NCBI GenBank assembly: GCA_963780865.1 | Contig: CAWADT010000013.1 | Span: 248,001-312,000 of the forward strand | Reading direction: 5' to 3' | Length of the DNA stretch: 64,000 nt | Source of the DNA: FEN-1073 sp963780865 | GTDB lineage: Bacteria; Chloroflexota; Anaerolineae; Anaerolineales; RBG-16-64-43 | In this document: positions 43,196 to 51,836 of the stretch, piece after piece | Layout: the number at the start of each line of letters is the position of its first letter | Position numbering within the stretch: position 1 is the stretch's first letter | Position numbers and translations under genes: made by a program | The notes under the pieces: generated by a model | Told to the model about the DNA's origin: nothing | Database searches by the model: none | Seen by the model: only the letters and a program-made list of their open reading frames with translations

Positions 43196-45400
43196 ATGGA
43201 TAAAAAGATCTCTTCGTGCGGCATTCTCCTGCTGGTTTTGGCGGGATTTGCTTTTGCGTGCAACTTAATGCCGGCATCCGCCACAGGAAAGGCGGTGACA
43301 TCCACTTCTAGCGCGCTACCCGCCGGTCCATCTCCCACCGCTCCTTCCAACGCGCGGCTGGGAGCCTTCGCGGATTACCCGTCCATTCCTGTCAACCTTC
43401 CCGCTTCCTTCGCCGGAGGATATTCCCTTCCGGTCGATCTCTCGCAGGTTACGGGCGCCGATGCGCTTTCCCTTTCCTCCGCCCAGAAGGCAGCCCTATC
43501 CGACAATGGCTTTTTCGCATCTCCGCCTCAGCCGGGACAATTCCGCGAGTTCTATCAAATCTACGAGTCGCTTCGCTACGAATCGGATCAACCGGTGTTC
43601 GCCACCACCGATGCCGTGTACCACATCTACCATTTGATCTTCGATAAAATGCTTCGCGATTTGGAACGCGATAATTTCACTTCGGCCTTAAAGACACTGA
43701 CCAGTACTTTGCTTGCCGCTTCGCATGCCCAATTCCAGCAGGTTCAGGGAACCGCGCTCGAGGAGCAGGCGCGGAGGAATGTCGCCTATTTTGCCGTGGC
43801 GGCGCAGTTGCTCGGCCTGCCGGATCAGGTGCCATCCGAATCCGCTGACCTTACCTCGGCCGAGCTTGCGCTGATCATGGCCCACAGCGGACCGGCGCTC
43901 TCGCCGATCTGGGACCGGCCGGATCTGCCGAATGATCAAAAGTACATCGAAGATTACAGTCAGTATGTTCCGCGCGGCCATTACACCCTGAGCGAAGACC
44001 TGCAGCGATATTTCCGGACCATGATGTGGTATGGCAGAATGACCTTCCGCCTGCGCGACAGCTTTGAAACCCAGCGGGCGCTCCTGGCCACTCAGGCTCT
44101 GCGCACCGCCACCTCTCCCGGCGGCGCCTCCGCGTCTCAACTCTGGCAGCTCATCTACGAACCAACCGTGTTTATCGTCGGGAAGGCGGACGACCTTTCC
44201 TTCGCCGAATACGGGGCGCTATCGGATTCGGTATTTGGGGCGGGTGCGCCGCCATCGGCATTCGCGGATCCGGCGAAGATCGCGGCATTCCTTACTGCGG
44301 CGAAATCTCTACCGCCTCCCCAAGTCAATTCGATGTGGGTCTGGATCTGGGAGGATAAGACCGACGCCACCAAAGGGTTCCGGGTAATGGGGCAGCGTTT
44401 CACTTTGGATGAATATGTCTTCGGCCAAATGATCTGGCGAAATGTGGGAACCCAGGACAATCCGCGCGGCCTGCCCAAGGCGTTGGATTTCTTTGCGGCT
44501 ATGGGTTCGGCCGAATCCCTTTCCATTTTGCGCTCGGAAGGGGAAGATCAATATACAAATTTCAACACTCAGATGACCAAAGTCCAGGGAGAAATTTCCA
44601 GCTTGCAAACGGATTCCTGGACCCAAAACCTGTATTATTCCTGGCTGTACTCATTCCAGCCGCTCCTTTCCGCAAAAGACAACCGCTTCCCGCCTTTCAT
44701 GCGGGCTCAACCCTGGGTTCGCAAAGAACTGCAGACGGCATTGGGTTCCTGGACTGAGTTGAAGCACGATACCATCCTGTACGTCAAACAAGTGATGGCC
44801 GAAATGGGCGGCGGTGCGCCGGGCGGCCCGCCGCACGGGTACGTGGAGCCAAATCCGGAAGCCTACGCGCGCCTCCGGGCATTGGCGATGATGACCAAAT
44901 CGGGCCTTGCCAGCCGCAATTTACTTTCCAAAACAACGGGTGGCAATCTGGATAATTTGATCGATCTCCTGGCATTCCTGCAAACCGTTTCCGAGAAGGA
45001 GCTTGCCGGCCAGGCCATCACCGATGACGAATATTGGAAAATTCAATATTTCGGCGGGACGCTTGAGGCGTTAACCATTGCCGCTGCTGATCGTGACACC
45101 CAGACCGGCAACTACAAGGATCTTTCCGACCAGAAAGCGGCGTTGGTGGCAGACGTGGCCACCGGCATTGCCAAAGATGGCAGCCTGGTCGTCCTGGAGG
45201 AGGGGGTCGGTCAACCCACGTTCATCTATGTCGTCCTTCCAGATGCCCCATTTCGAATCGGCATAGGAGCGATTTATACGTATTACGAGTTCACGGTCGC
45301 ACCGGCGAATCGCATGACAGATGAAACCTGGCAGGCTCAAGTCGCCGGCGCGTCCCCTCCCGCGCAGCCGGAATGGACTTCGTCCTTTATCGTGCCGTAG
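43196..45400 (+). CDS. DUF3160 lipoprotein
   Basis: The 734-residue product starts with a lipoprotein signal (ILLLVLAGFAFAC, Cys at residue 22) and a Ser/Thr/Pro-rich linker. The rest matches the DUF3160 type of large secreted protein: NGFFASPPQPGQFREFYQIYESLRYESDQPVFATTDAVYHIYHLIFDKMLRDLE, YFRTMMWYGRMTFR, FRVMGQRFTLDEYVFGQM, LYYSWLYSFQPLLS, and LGSWTELKHDTILYVKQ. Biochemical function is unknown. It lies in a rightward set of surface-protein genes. Confidence 0.88.
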   Translation: MDKKISSCGILLLVLAGFAFACNLMPASATGKAVTSTSSALPAGPSPTAPSNARLGAFADYPSIPVNLPASFAGGYSLPVDLSQVTGADALSLSSAQKAALSDNGFFASPPQPGQFREFYQIYESLRYESDQPVFATTDAVYHIYHLIFDKMLRDLERDNFTSALKTLTSTLLAASHAQFQQVQGTALEEQARRNVAYFAVAAQLLGLPDQVPSESADLTSAELALIMAHSGPALSPIWDRPDLPNDQKYIEDYSQYVPRGHYTLSEDLQRYFRTMMWYGRMTFRLRDSFETQRALLATQALRTATSPGGASASQLWQLIYEPTVFIVGKADDLSFAEYGALSDSVFGAGAPPSAFADPAKIAAFLTAAKSLPPPQVNSMWVWIWEDKTDATKGFRVMGQRFTLDEYVFGQMIWRNVGTQDNPRGLPKALDFFAAMGSAESLSILRSEGEDQYTNFNTQMTKVQGEISSLQTDSWTQNLYYSWLYSFQPLLSAKDNRFPPFMRAQPWVRKELQTALGSWTELKHDTILYVKQVMAEMGGGAPGGPPHGYVEPNPEAYARLRALAMMTKSGLASRNLLSKTTGGNLDNLIDLLAFLQTVSEKELAGQAITDDEYWKIQYFGGTLEALTIAAADRDTQTGNYKDLSDQKAALVADVATGIAKDGSLVVLEEGVGQPTFIYVVLPDAPFRIGIGAIYTYYEFTVAPANRMTDETWQAQVAGASPPAQPEWTSSFIVP

Positions 45401-45483
45401 CATCCCGGTTCAGGCTCATCCGCCGGGAGATCAATGGATGAAGGGTCGACGACGGGAAGAGGCGTTACCATATAAACCCACCC

Positions 45484-46413
45484 GTGGATAAACCACAGCG
45501 CGCTATGCGGTTGCGCTGCGTTGCGTTTGCGGCCATCGCGTCGGTTTTTCTTTCCTCCGGAGGATATGAACCCTCCGCGACGATCGTGTTTTTGGGGGAC
45601 GTTATGTTGGGCAGAGGCGTCGCGCGCGCGCACATGTCCGGCGGATGGGACCATACCCTGCAATCCCTGAACCCCATCCTCCATTCCGCCGATCTTGCCC
45701 TGGCGAATTTGGAGTCACCGATTGATTGCGGAACTTCCGTACCATCAGACCCGCGCGTGCTGCTCGCCCCATCCGGCTCCATCGCGGCATTGACTTCCGC
45801 CGGTTTGGATATCGCTTCCGTTGCCAACAATCATGCGCTAGACGGCGGCGATCGCGGAGTGGAATGCACCCGGGACATTTTGTCTCAGCATGCCATTGGA
45901 ATTTTAGATTCAACGTCGACCTTGCTCATCTCGATTCAAGGAATCCGTCTCGCCTTTCTTGCGGCCGACCTTACGGGCGCCTATTCGCCCCAGGATGTTG
46001 ACGATCTTGGCCTAAAGGTCCATGATCTTCGCCGCCAAGGCAATCTTGTAATCGTTTCGCTTCATTGGGGGATGGAGTATCAGTCGGGGGCTGACGATCT
46101 GCAAAAAAGGATTGCGCAATCGCTGGCCGGTTCGGGGGCGAACATCCTTTGGGGGCACCACCCGCACGCCGTGCAGGAGACCGGCTGGATTGGTGACACG
46201 CTGGTTCTTTACAGCCTGGGCAACGCCGTGTTCGACCAATTGGAGCCGGCCTCCGCGCGCGAGGGTGAGTTGGCGTGGGTGGAAGTGGACCGGCGCGGCG
46301 TTCGTTTGTATGCCGGGATCCGGTTTAAGCTTGACCCGTTACGAGGACAAACCGGCGCCATCGAACCCTCGACGCTTCGATTTTCCTTGGTTCCTGCATC
46401 CGCACAGCAATAA
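45484..46413 (+). CDS. CapA family protein
   Basis: The product (309 residues from GTG 45484, or 302 from ATG 45505) has a signal-like N-terminus and the CapA/PGA_cap motifs: TIVFLGDVMLGRGVARAHM, ALANLESPIDC, SVANNHALDGGDRG, VSLHWGMEYQ, ILWGHHPHAVQETGW and YSLGNAVFDQ. It is smaller than the CapA lipoprotein at 9850 and lacks a lipobox. TATAAA at 45471-45476 ends 7 bases before the GTG, so a leaderless GTG start is possible. The specific polymer or role is unknown. Confidence 0.85.
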   Translation: MDKPQRAMRLRCVAFAAIASVFLSSGGYEPSATIVFLGDVMLGRGVARAHMSGGWDHTLQSLNPILHSADLALANLESPIDCGTSVPSDPRVLLAPSGSIAALTSAGLDIASVANNHALDGGDRGVECTRDILSQHAIGILDSTSTLLISIQGIRLAFLAADLTGAYSPQDVDDLGLKVHDLRRQGNLVIVSLHWGMEYQSGADDLQKRIAQSLAGSGANILWGHHPHAVQETGWIGDTLVLYSLGNAVFDQLEPASAREGELAWVEVDRRGVRLYAGIRFKLDPLRGQTGAIEPSTLRFSLVPASAQQ

Positions 46414-46549
46414 TTTGCTCCTCCACGTCAGGACGGTCCTGATCCATCTTCCCTGCCGCAATATAATAAGATGGGTTTCCAAGTTCCCCTCGATCGACTA
46501 CCTCCGGGGTAATTCCCCAGGGAGAATTATCTTGGCAGCAGGAGTTTCT

Positions 46550-47479
46550 ATGGAGACGATTCCTTACAAAGGCTGGGCCCATTGCATCCGGTTGGCCAAT
46601 CCAACCGTGGAAATGGTGATTACCGGGGATGTCGGCCCGAGGATCATCCGCTTTGGGTTCGTTGGTCAGCCGAACGAATTTTATGAAGACGAGACCTGGG
46701 CCGGAAAATCGGGCGATCCCGAATTCCATTCCTATGGCGGGCACCGGCTCTGGTGCGCTCCGGAAAATGCGACGCTGACATACATTCCCGACAACCGTCC
46801 GGTAACCATCGATCCCTTACCTGGAGGCGTGCACTTGACGCCGCCTCCGGAAGCTCCCGCGGGCATGCAAAAAGAGTGGTTCGTGTGGTTGGATCCTGTC
46901 CAAGCCCACGGTCGCATCCGGCACCGACTGACCAACATCGGATCCCGGCCGGTTCAGATCGCGCCTTGGGCGCTTACGGTCATGGCCTCCGGAGGAACGG
47001 CGGTATTGCCGCTGCCTCCGCGCGGCCCGCATGCTAAAGAAAACATGCTCCCCAAAAGCCTGCTTGCCCTGTGGGCGTATACGAATATGTCCGACCCGCG
47101 CTGGGGGTGGGGAGAGAAATACATCCGGCTGCGTCAGGATTCGAAATTTGCCAAACCGCAAAAAATAGGCGCGCCCGTCCCCGACGGATGGGCCGCCTAT
47201 TGCCGGCAGGAGCATCTCTTTCTCAAACTTTTTTCCTTCCAAGCGGATAAAGAATATCCCGACCTGGGCGCTTCGGCGGAATTATTTACGAATGGGGAAA
47301 TCTTGGAGGTCGAGACGCTCGGCCCTTTGCTCACGCTTTCGCCCGGCCAATCGGTGGATCATATGGAAGACTGGTTTCTATTCGATAACGTTCCTACGCC
47401 GGCGGGCGATCTGGAAATTGATAGGACGATTCTGCCAAAGGTTAAAATGGCGCGGGGTATGTTCCTGCCACCCGAATAA
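46550..47479 (+). CDS. DUF4380-like carbohydrate-active-type beta-sandwich protein
   Basis: From the ATG at 46550, preceded by GCAGGAG, the protein has 309 residues. It starts YKGWAHCIRLANPTVEMVITGDVGPRIIRFGFVGQPNEFYED and continues with YGGHRLWCAPE, RHRLTNIGSRPVQIAPWALTVMASGG, WGEKYIRLRQD and SVDHMEDWFLFDNV. This pattern is like aldose-epimerase-fold domains of the DUF4380 type, found in sugar metabolism contexts. No catalytic residues are assigned. An open frame extends upstream within the capA gene (from 46112) but is only a shadow. Confidence 0.78.
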   Translation: METIPYKGWAHCIRLANPTVEMVITGDVGPRIIRFGFVGQPNEFYEDETWAGKSGDPEFHSYGGHRLWCAPENATLTYIPDNRPVTIDPLPGGVHLTPPPEAPAGMQKEWFVWLDPVQAHGRIRHRLTNIGSRPVQIAPWALTVMASGGTAVLPLPPRGPHAKENMLPKSLLALWAYTNMSDPRWGWGEKYIRLRQDSKFAKPQKIGAPVPDGWAAYCRQEHLFLKLFSFQADKEYPDLGASAELFTNGEILEVETLGPLLTLSPGQSVDHMEDWFLFDNVPTPAGDLEIDRTILPKVKMARGMFLPPE

Positions 47480-47514
47480 TCACCGATAAGGCAAAAACGA
47501 AGCGGGAATTAACA

Positions 47515-47548
47515 AAAACCGGCCGGAACAATTTTTCCGGCCGGTTTT
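47515..47548. terminator. Bidirectional intrinsic terminator
   Basis: A 14-bp perfect inverted repeat (47515-47528 with 47535-47548) with a 6-base loop, starting with AAAA and ending with TTTT. It separates the rightward DUF4380 gene from the leftward TrkA-type gene ending at 47551. Confidence 0.93.
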
Positions 47549-47550
47549 AT

Positions 47551-48222
47551 TTAGTTTATTTTCTTTCCCAATTTTGAGGCGAATAGCTCCAGTTTGGATT
47601 GATGGACTACCGCCAAAACCTCATCGGCGGGCTCCAAGACGGTGGAACCGTGCGGAAGCATCAAATCCCCTTTGTGGATTATGGCGACCAACACGCATTC
47701 CGCCGGAAGATTCAGATCCCGCACCGCTTTGCCGTTGGCTTCGGAGTCCGGATGAACCTTTTCTTCCACCAGGGAGAAAAGGCCCTTCCGCAATTTCATC
47801 ACCGTTACCATGTCACCCAACGACATTTCTTCGGCGATCAGACGCGCCATCATGTCCGCCTGGCTGATGGAAACGTCCACGCCCATCTCCGGGGTGAACA
47901 GCCAGCCGTTTTTCGGGTTGTTCACACGGGAAATCACCCGCGGCACATGGAATTCGAATTTCGCCAAAGAGGTGATGACCAAATTGGTATCGTCCTGATC
48001 GGTGACGGCGGCCAGGACGTTGGCCTTGGCAATGCCCGCCTCCTCCAATACGGCCGGAGAACTCATTTCGCCGCGGACCACCACTCCGATGGGCAATTCG
48101 CCTTCCAACCGTTCGATCACGTCATGGCGATCATCCACCACCCGCACCGAATGCCCTCCACGGAGAAGGATATCCGCCAGGTGCGAGCCGACTTTGCCGC
48201 CTCCGACAATGATCACATTCAT
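47551..48222 (-). CDS. TrkA-type potassium-uptake regulatory protein, second of a pair
   Basis: The 223-residue protein has an N-terminal NAD-binding RCK/TrkA_N domain (MNVIIVGGGKVGSHLADILLRGGHSVRVVDDR) and a C-terminal TrkA_C domain (HPDSEANGKAVRDLNLPAECVLVAIIHKGDLMLPHGSTVLEPADEVLAVV). Such proteins gate potassium transporters in response to NAD(H) or nucleotides. Its start overlaps the stop of the preceding TrkA-type gene. No TrkH/TrkG channel subunit is in the window; the APC permease at 51837 is a candidate partner. Confidence 0.92.
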   Translation of the reverse strand: MNVIIVGGGKVGSHLADILLRGGHSVRVVDDRHDVIERLEGELPIGVVVRGEMSSPAVLEEAGIAKANVLAAVTDQDDTNLVITSLAKFEFHVPRVISRVNNPKNGWLFTPEMGVDVSISQADMMARLIAEEMSLGDMVTVMKLRKGLFSLVEEKVHPDSEANGKAVRDLNLPAECVLVAIIHKGDLMLPHGSTVLEPADEVLAVVHQSKLELFASKLGKKIN

Positions 48223-48884
48223 GGTTGCCCTCCTTGCCCGATCCCCAACAGATTTTCCAACCGGTCCAGGGCGGATGAAAGGACCGTGAAGTGGATCAAA
48301 TCGCCTTCCCGGATTTCAGTTCCGAGCGTCGGAAGAAACGCTTTGTCTTCGCGGGTAATGGCCGCCACTCCGATCTCCCCGGGGACCACGAGCGCATTCA
48401 CCATCCGGCCGATCAGGGCAGGGGTAGCTTCGATGGAGAATTGGGAGACCTCGCCGGAGCCGAACGTCCCTTGGGCATCCAATTCTTCGTGGGTCAGCGT
48501 TTCGCGGATTCGTTCGGCGCCCCAGGTGGTGGAAGAAATGGTTACCAAACCGAGCCGCCGGTAAATTTCCGCGCGGCGCGGATCGAACAGCCGAGCGACG
48601 ACCCGCGGAACCTTGAAAATGTTCCTAGCGATCCGGGCGGCGACGATATTGGCGTCATCGGAATCGCTCGTGGCGGCGAAGGCGTCGGCGGTTTCGATCC
48701 CGGCGCGGATCAGTACGTCCCGGTCGAACCCCACGCCGATAACGACCTTCCCGTGGAATTGCGGCCCCAGAATCTCGCGGATATTTTCATCGCAGTCCAC
48801 AACCGTCACGTCGTGGCCATCCTCCAGCATCAGCCGGCTGACTTCATACCCCACCCGGCCGCAGCCCATAATAATGACTCTCAT
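48219..48884 (-). CDS. TrkA-type potassium-uptake regulatory protein, first of a pair
   Basis: From the ATG at 48884, with AAGGA upstream, the protein has 221 residues. The Rossmann motif is MRVIIMGCGRVGYEVSRLMLEDGHDVTVVDCDE, followed by VGVGFDRDVLIRAGIETADAFAATSDSDDANIVAARIARNIF. A C-terminal TrkA_C domain ends FLPTLGTEIREGDLIHFTVL. The open frame runs back to 49061 within the ATPase gene but that part is not protein-like. It forms a tight pair with the next gene and lies 41 bases after the P-type ATPase. Confidence 0.92.
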   Translation of the reverse strand: MRVIIMGCGRVGYEVSRLMLEDGHDVTVVDCDENIREILGPQFHGKVVIGVGFDRDVLIRAGIETADAFAATSDSDDANIVAARIARNIFKVPRVVARLFDPRRAEIYRRLGLVTISSTTWGAERIRETLTHEELDAQGTFGSGEVSQFSIEATPALIGRMVNALVVPGEIGVAAITREDKAFLPTLGTEIREGDLIHFTVLSSALDRLENLLGIGQGGQP

Positions 48885-48925
48885 AGCACCGTCCTTTCCC
48901 TGGAGTATCCGGCGGAAGGAATCAT

Positions 48926-51763
48926 TTACCCTTCCGTCGATCGGTCGGACCGGAAGGGGAGGAAATCTGCTCCGCGAGCAAACACTCCCCGCCGGACTAG
49001 GCCCTTCCGGAATTTTTCGATCAGGTACAAGACCGGCCCGTAAAGCGCGAGCACGATCCAATAGGCCGCCGGGATGGGTAGATGCTCGAATACCGATGCC
49101 AGCGGTGGAATGTAAATTAGCGAAAGGATCAGCCCGATCTCGAAGGCCACGCTCAACAAAAGGAAACGATTGCTCAGGAACCCCACCCGGCTACCCCGCT
49201 CGCGGCTGGTGCGGCAGGAAAAAACGTTCCCGACCTGGCACGCCACCACACCGGCATGGAACATCGTCGTGGCCAAGACGTAGGTTCGGCCGGCCGTGGT
49301 CTTAATCAACTCGAGATAGGAACTCCAAATGGGAACCAGGAGCGCCTGCCAATGGATCGGATCCTCTCTATAATACACGAAAAGGAAACCCGAAAAACAC
49401 AGCCCGGCCTCGATTAACCCCAGCCAAAAACTGCGCAGCCCCACGCTCCGGTCCAGGAGCGACTGCCCTTTTCTCCTGGGTGGCCGGGCCATCACGTCCG
49501 GTTCCGGACGTTCGGTTCCCAGCGCGAGAGCCGGCAGCAAGTCGGTGCCCAAATCGATCGCCAGGATCTGGGTGACGGTTAGCGCCAGCGGCAAACCAAA
49601 AAGCGCCGTGGCCAAAAGCGGCAAAACTTCGACCACGTTGCTGGCAAAAATGTACGTGGCGAACTTCCGCAGGTTGTCGAAAACGGTTCGGCCTTCTTCC
49701 ACGGCGTCTGCGACCGCGCCAAAATTGTCGTTGGTTAATATGACGTCCGCCGACTCGCGGGCGACATCCGTGCCGCTCACTCCCATGGCGATCCCGATGT
49801 CGGCCTTGCGCAAGGCCGGCGCGTCGTTGACGCCATCCCCGATTACCGCGACGACGTCTCCATTGGCTTGAAAGGCGGCGACCAGCCGCAATTTGTGTTC
49901 CGGCGCCATGCGGGCGAAGATCACTTCCTGCTTGAGAATCAGTTGGAGCTGGGCGTCGCTGATCTGTTCCAACTCGGCCCCCGTGAGGATCCTTGGATGG
50001 GCCGTGGAAAGCATCCCGATGCGGCGGGCCAGGGAATCCGCCGTCAACCCGTAGTCGCCGGTGATCATCACCCATTGCACCCCGGCTTCCCGGCAACGCT
50101 TAATCGCATCCGCCACCTCCGGCCGCGGAGGATCCATCATGGCGGCCAGCCCCAGGAAAGTCAATTCCCGCTCCACGGATTCCACCGAGAAATCCGATCC
50201 GGCGCCGGTTCGCGCCGGAAGCGTGCGGCAGGCCAGGGCCAACACCCTCAAGGCTTTGCGGGCGTATTCATCGTTGGTCGAAAGGATCTGCGATCGCATT
50301 TGGGAGTCCAGCGGGATATCTTCGCCCCGGACGCGGACGCTTGAGCATAATTGCAATACTTCGCGCGGCGCGCCTTTGACGAACACCATCTCCCGGCCGT
50401 CCGGAAGGCGATGGACCGTGCTCATGCGCTTCCTGCGGGCGTCGAAAGGCAGCTCGTGGATCCGCGGGAATTCTTCCTGGATTTCTTCTTCGACAACCTT
50501 CCCTTTTGCCGCCAGAACCCGCAGGGCGGCTTCGGTCTGATCGCCCAAATAGGACCAGCGCGGACGTTCCGGGGTGGGGGGCAACAGGCGGGAGTTGTTG
50601 CAAAGGACGGCTGCGTGGAGCAGCGTTCGCAGGTCGTCCCGCATACCGGGAGATTCGATCGCGGGGGAGAAATCGCCTTTCGGTTCGTAGCCCGCTCCGC
50701 CGACGGAAAATCTCCGGTTGCCCGCCCAGACTTCGCGGACGGTCATCTGATTCTGCGTCAGAGTTCCGCTTTTATCGGTACAGATGACCGAAGTGGTGCC
50801 GAGTGTTTCCACCATGGAAAGGTTTTTTACCAACACGCCCCGCTTGGCCAGCCGTTGCACGGCGATGGCAAGGGCGAGGGTGAGGGTGGGCACCAATCCT
50901 TCTGGGATGACGGCCACCACCACCCCGATGGCCAGCAGAAACGCGCTCAGCCAATAAATCCGTTCATGCCAAAAGCCAAACGAGAACGCTAGGGCGCCGA
51001 TAATCAAGGCCAGGATGGTGAACAGGCGGGTGACCCGCTGCATTTCCTCCTGCAAGCGGCTTTTTGATTCAGGGGTTTCCTGAGTGAGGCGGGCGATCCG
51101 TCCGAATTGCGTCAGCGACCCGGTGGCATACACGATCGCGCGCGAAGTACCGGAAGCCACAGAGGTTCCGGCGAATACCAGGTTGATTTGCTCGACTTCG
51201 GTGAGATCCTGCCGCAGGGAAGGTTCCGCCGTCTTGCGGGCCGGCATTGCCTCGCCGGTCAGCGTGGCGTTGTTCACGCGCAATCCGTATTCCTGCACCA
51301 CGCGCGCGTCGGCCGGGATGTTATCCCCTTCCGCCAAAACCAGAATGTCGCCCGGCACGATCTCGGAAGACGGCAGGCTGAGTTCCGCGCCGTCTCGCAG
51401 GGCACGCGTGAAATCCGGCAGCAGCTTTTCCAGAGAGGAGATCGCTCGCTCGGCGCGGTACTCCTGCAAAAAAGAGAAGACCGCATTTACAAGCACCACC
51501 ATCCAGATCACCAGGCCCAGCACGGGGCGGCCGCCGATCATCGCGATCAATCCCGCGGCCCAAAGCAACAGGGCCATGGGATGCGTGGCTTGATCCAAAA
51601 GCCGGGAATATTCCAGGGAGACCGTTTTTTCAACGTGCAGACGGTTGGGGCCGTACAACGACAAACGGGAAGCGGCTTCGTCCTGGGAAAGACCTTGCGG
51701 ACTTGTCTCGAGAGCGGAATAAACTTCGGAAACTCGGAGCGAAGAGATGGGAGCGGAAGGCAT
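48926..51763 (-). CDS. P-type cation-transporting ATPase
   Basis: The 945-residue P2-type ATPase has an N-terminal cation-ATPase domain (GLSQDEAASRLSLYGPNRL) and the actuator motif LTGEAMP. The phosphorylation site is SVICTDKSGTLTQNQMTVREV, and the hinge sequence is GDGVNDAPALRKADIGIAMGVSGTDVARESADVILTNDNF. About ten membrane helices can be counted. The family includes Ca2+ and Na+/K+-type pumps; the membrane segment ILAIGVVVAVIPEGLVPTLTLALAIAVQRLAKRGVLVK has the PEGL motif typical of P2 ATPases. Ion specificity is not settled. Its neighbours are TrkA-type regulators and an APC permease. Confidence 0.93.
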   Translation of the reverse strand: MPSAPISSLRVSEVYSALETSPQGLSQDEAASRLSLYGPNRLHVEKTVSLEYSRLLDQATHPMALLLWAAGLIAMIGGRPVLGLVIWMVVLVNAVFSFLQEYRAERAISSLEKLLPDFTRALRDGAELSLPSSEIVPGDILVLAEGDNIPADARVVQEYGLRVNNATLTGEAMPARKTAEPSLRQDLTEVEQINLVFAGTSVASGTSRAIVYATGSLTQFGRIARLTQETPESKSRLQEEMQRVTRLFTILALIIGALAFSFGFWHERIYWLSAFLLAIGVVVAVIPEGLVPTLTLALAIAVQRLAKRGVLVKNLSMVETLGTTSVICTDKSGTLTQNQMTVREVWAGNRRFSVGGAGYEPKGDFSPAIESPGMRDDLRTLLHAAVLCNNSRLLPPTPERPRWSYLGDQTEAALRVLAAKGKVVEEEIQEEFPRIHELPFDARRKRMSTVHRLPDGREMVFVKGAPREVLQLCSSVRVRGEDIPLDSQMRSQILSTNDEYARKALRVLALACRTLPARTGAGSDFSVESVERELTFLGLAAMMDPPRPEVADAIKRCREAGVQWVMITGDYGLTADSLARRIGMLSTAHPRILTGAELEQISDAQLQLILKQEVIFARMAPEHKLRLVAAFQANGDVVAVIGDGVNDAPALRKADIGIAMGVSGTDVARESADVILTNDNFGAVADAVEEGRTVFDNLRKFATYIFASNVVEVLPLLATALFGLPLALTVTQILAIDLGTDLLPALALGTERPEPDVMARPPRRKGQSLLDRSVGLRSFWLGLIEAGLCFSGFLFVYYREDPIHWQALLVPIWSSYLELIKTTAGRTYVLATTMFHAGVVACQVGNVFSCRTSRERGSRVGFLSNRFLLLSVAFEIGLILSLIYIPPLASVFEHLPIPAAYWIVLALYGPVLYLIEKFRKGLVRRGVFARGADFLPFRSDRSTEG

Positions 51764-51836
51764 GGCAGCCGACGATTGCGGCGAAATTATTTTCCTTTAT
51801 TGAGATTCAACCATAATCGATTCGCGGGATAAAAAG

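Noticed and set aside
46112..46549. Upstream extension of the DUF4380-like gene inside capA
   Set aside because: Arg/Trp/Pro-rich shadow translation; ATG 46550 has a good ribosome-binding site and begins the domain.
48885..49061. Upstream extension of the first TrkA-type gene into the ATPase gene
   Set aside because: The nucleotide-binding motif starts right at the ATG at 48884, with AAGGA before it.
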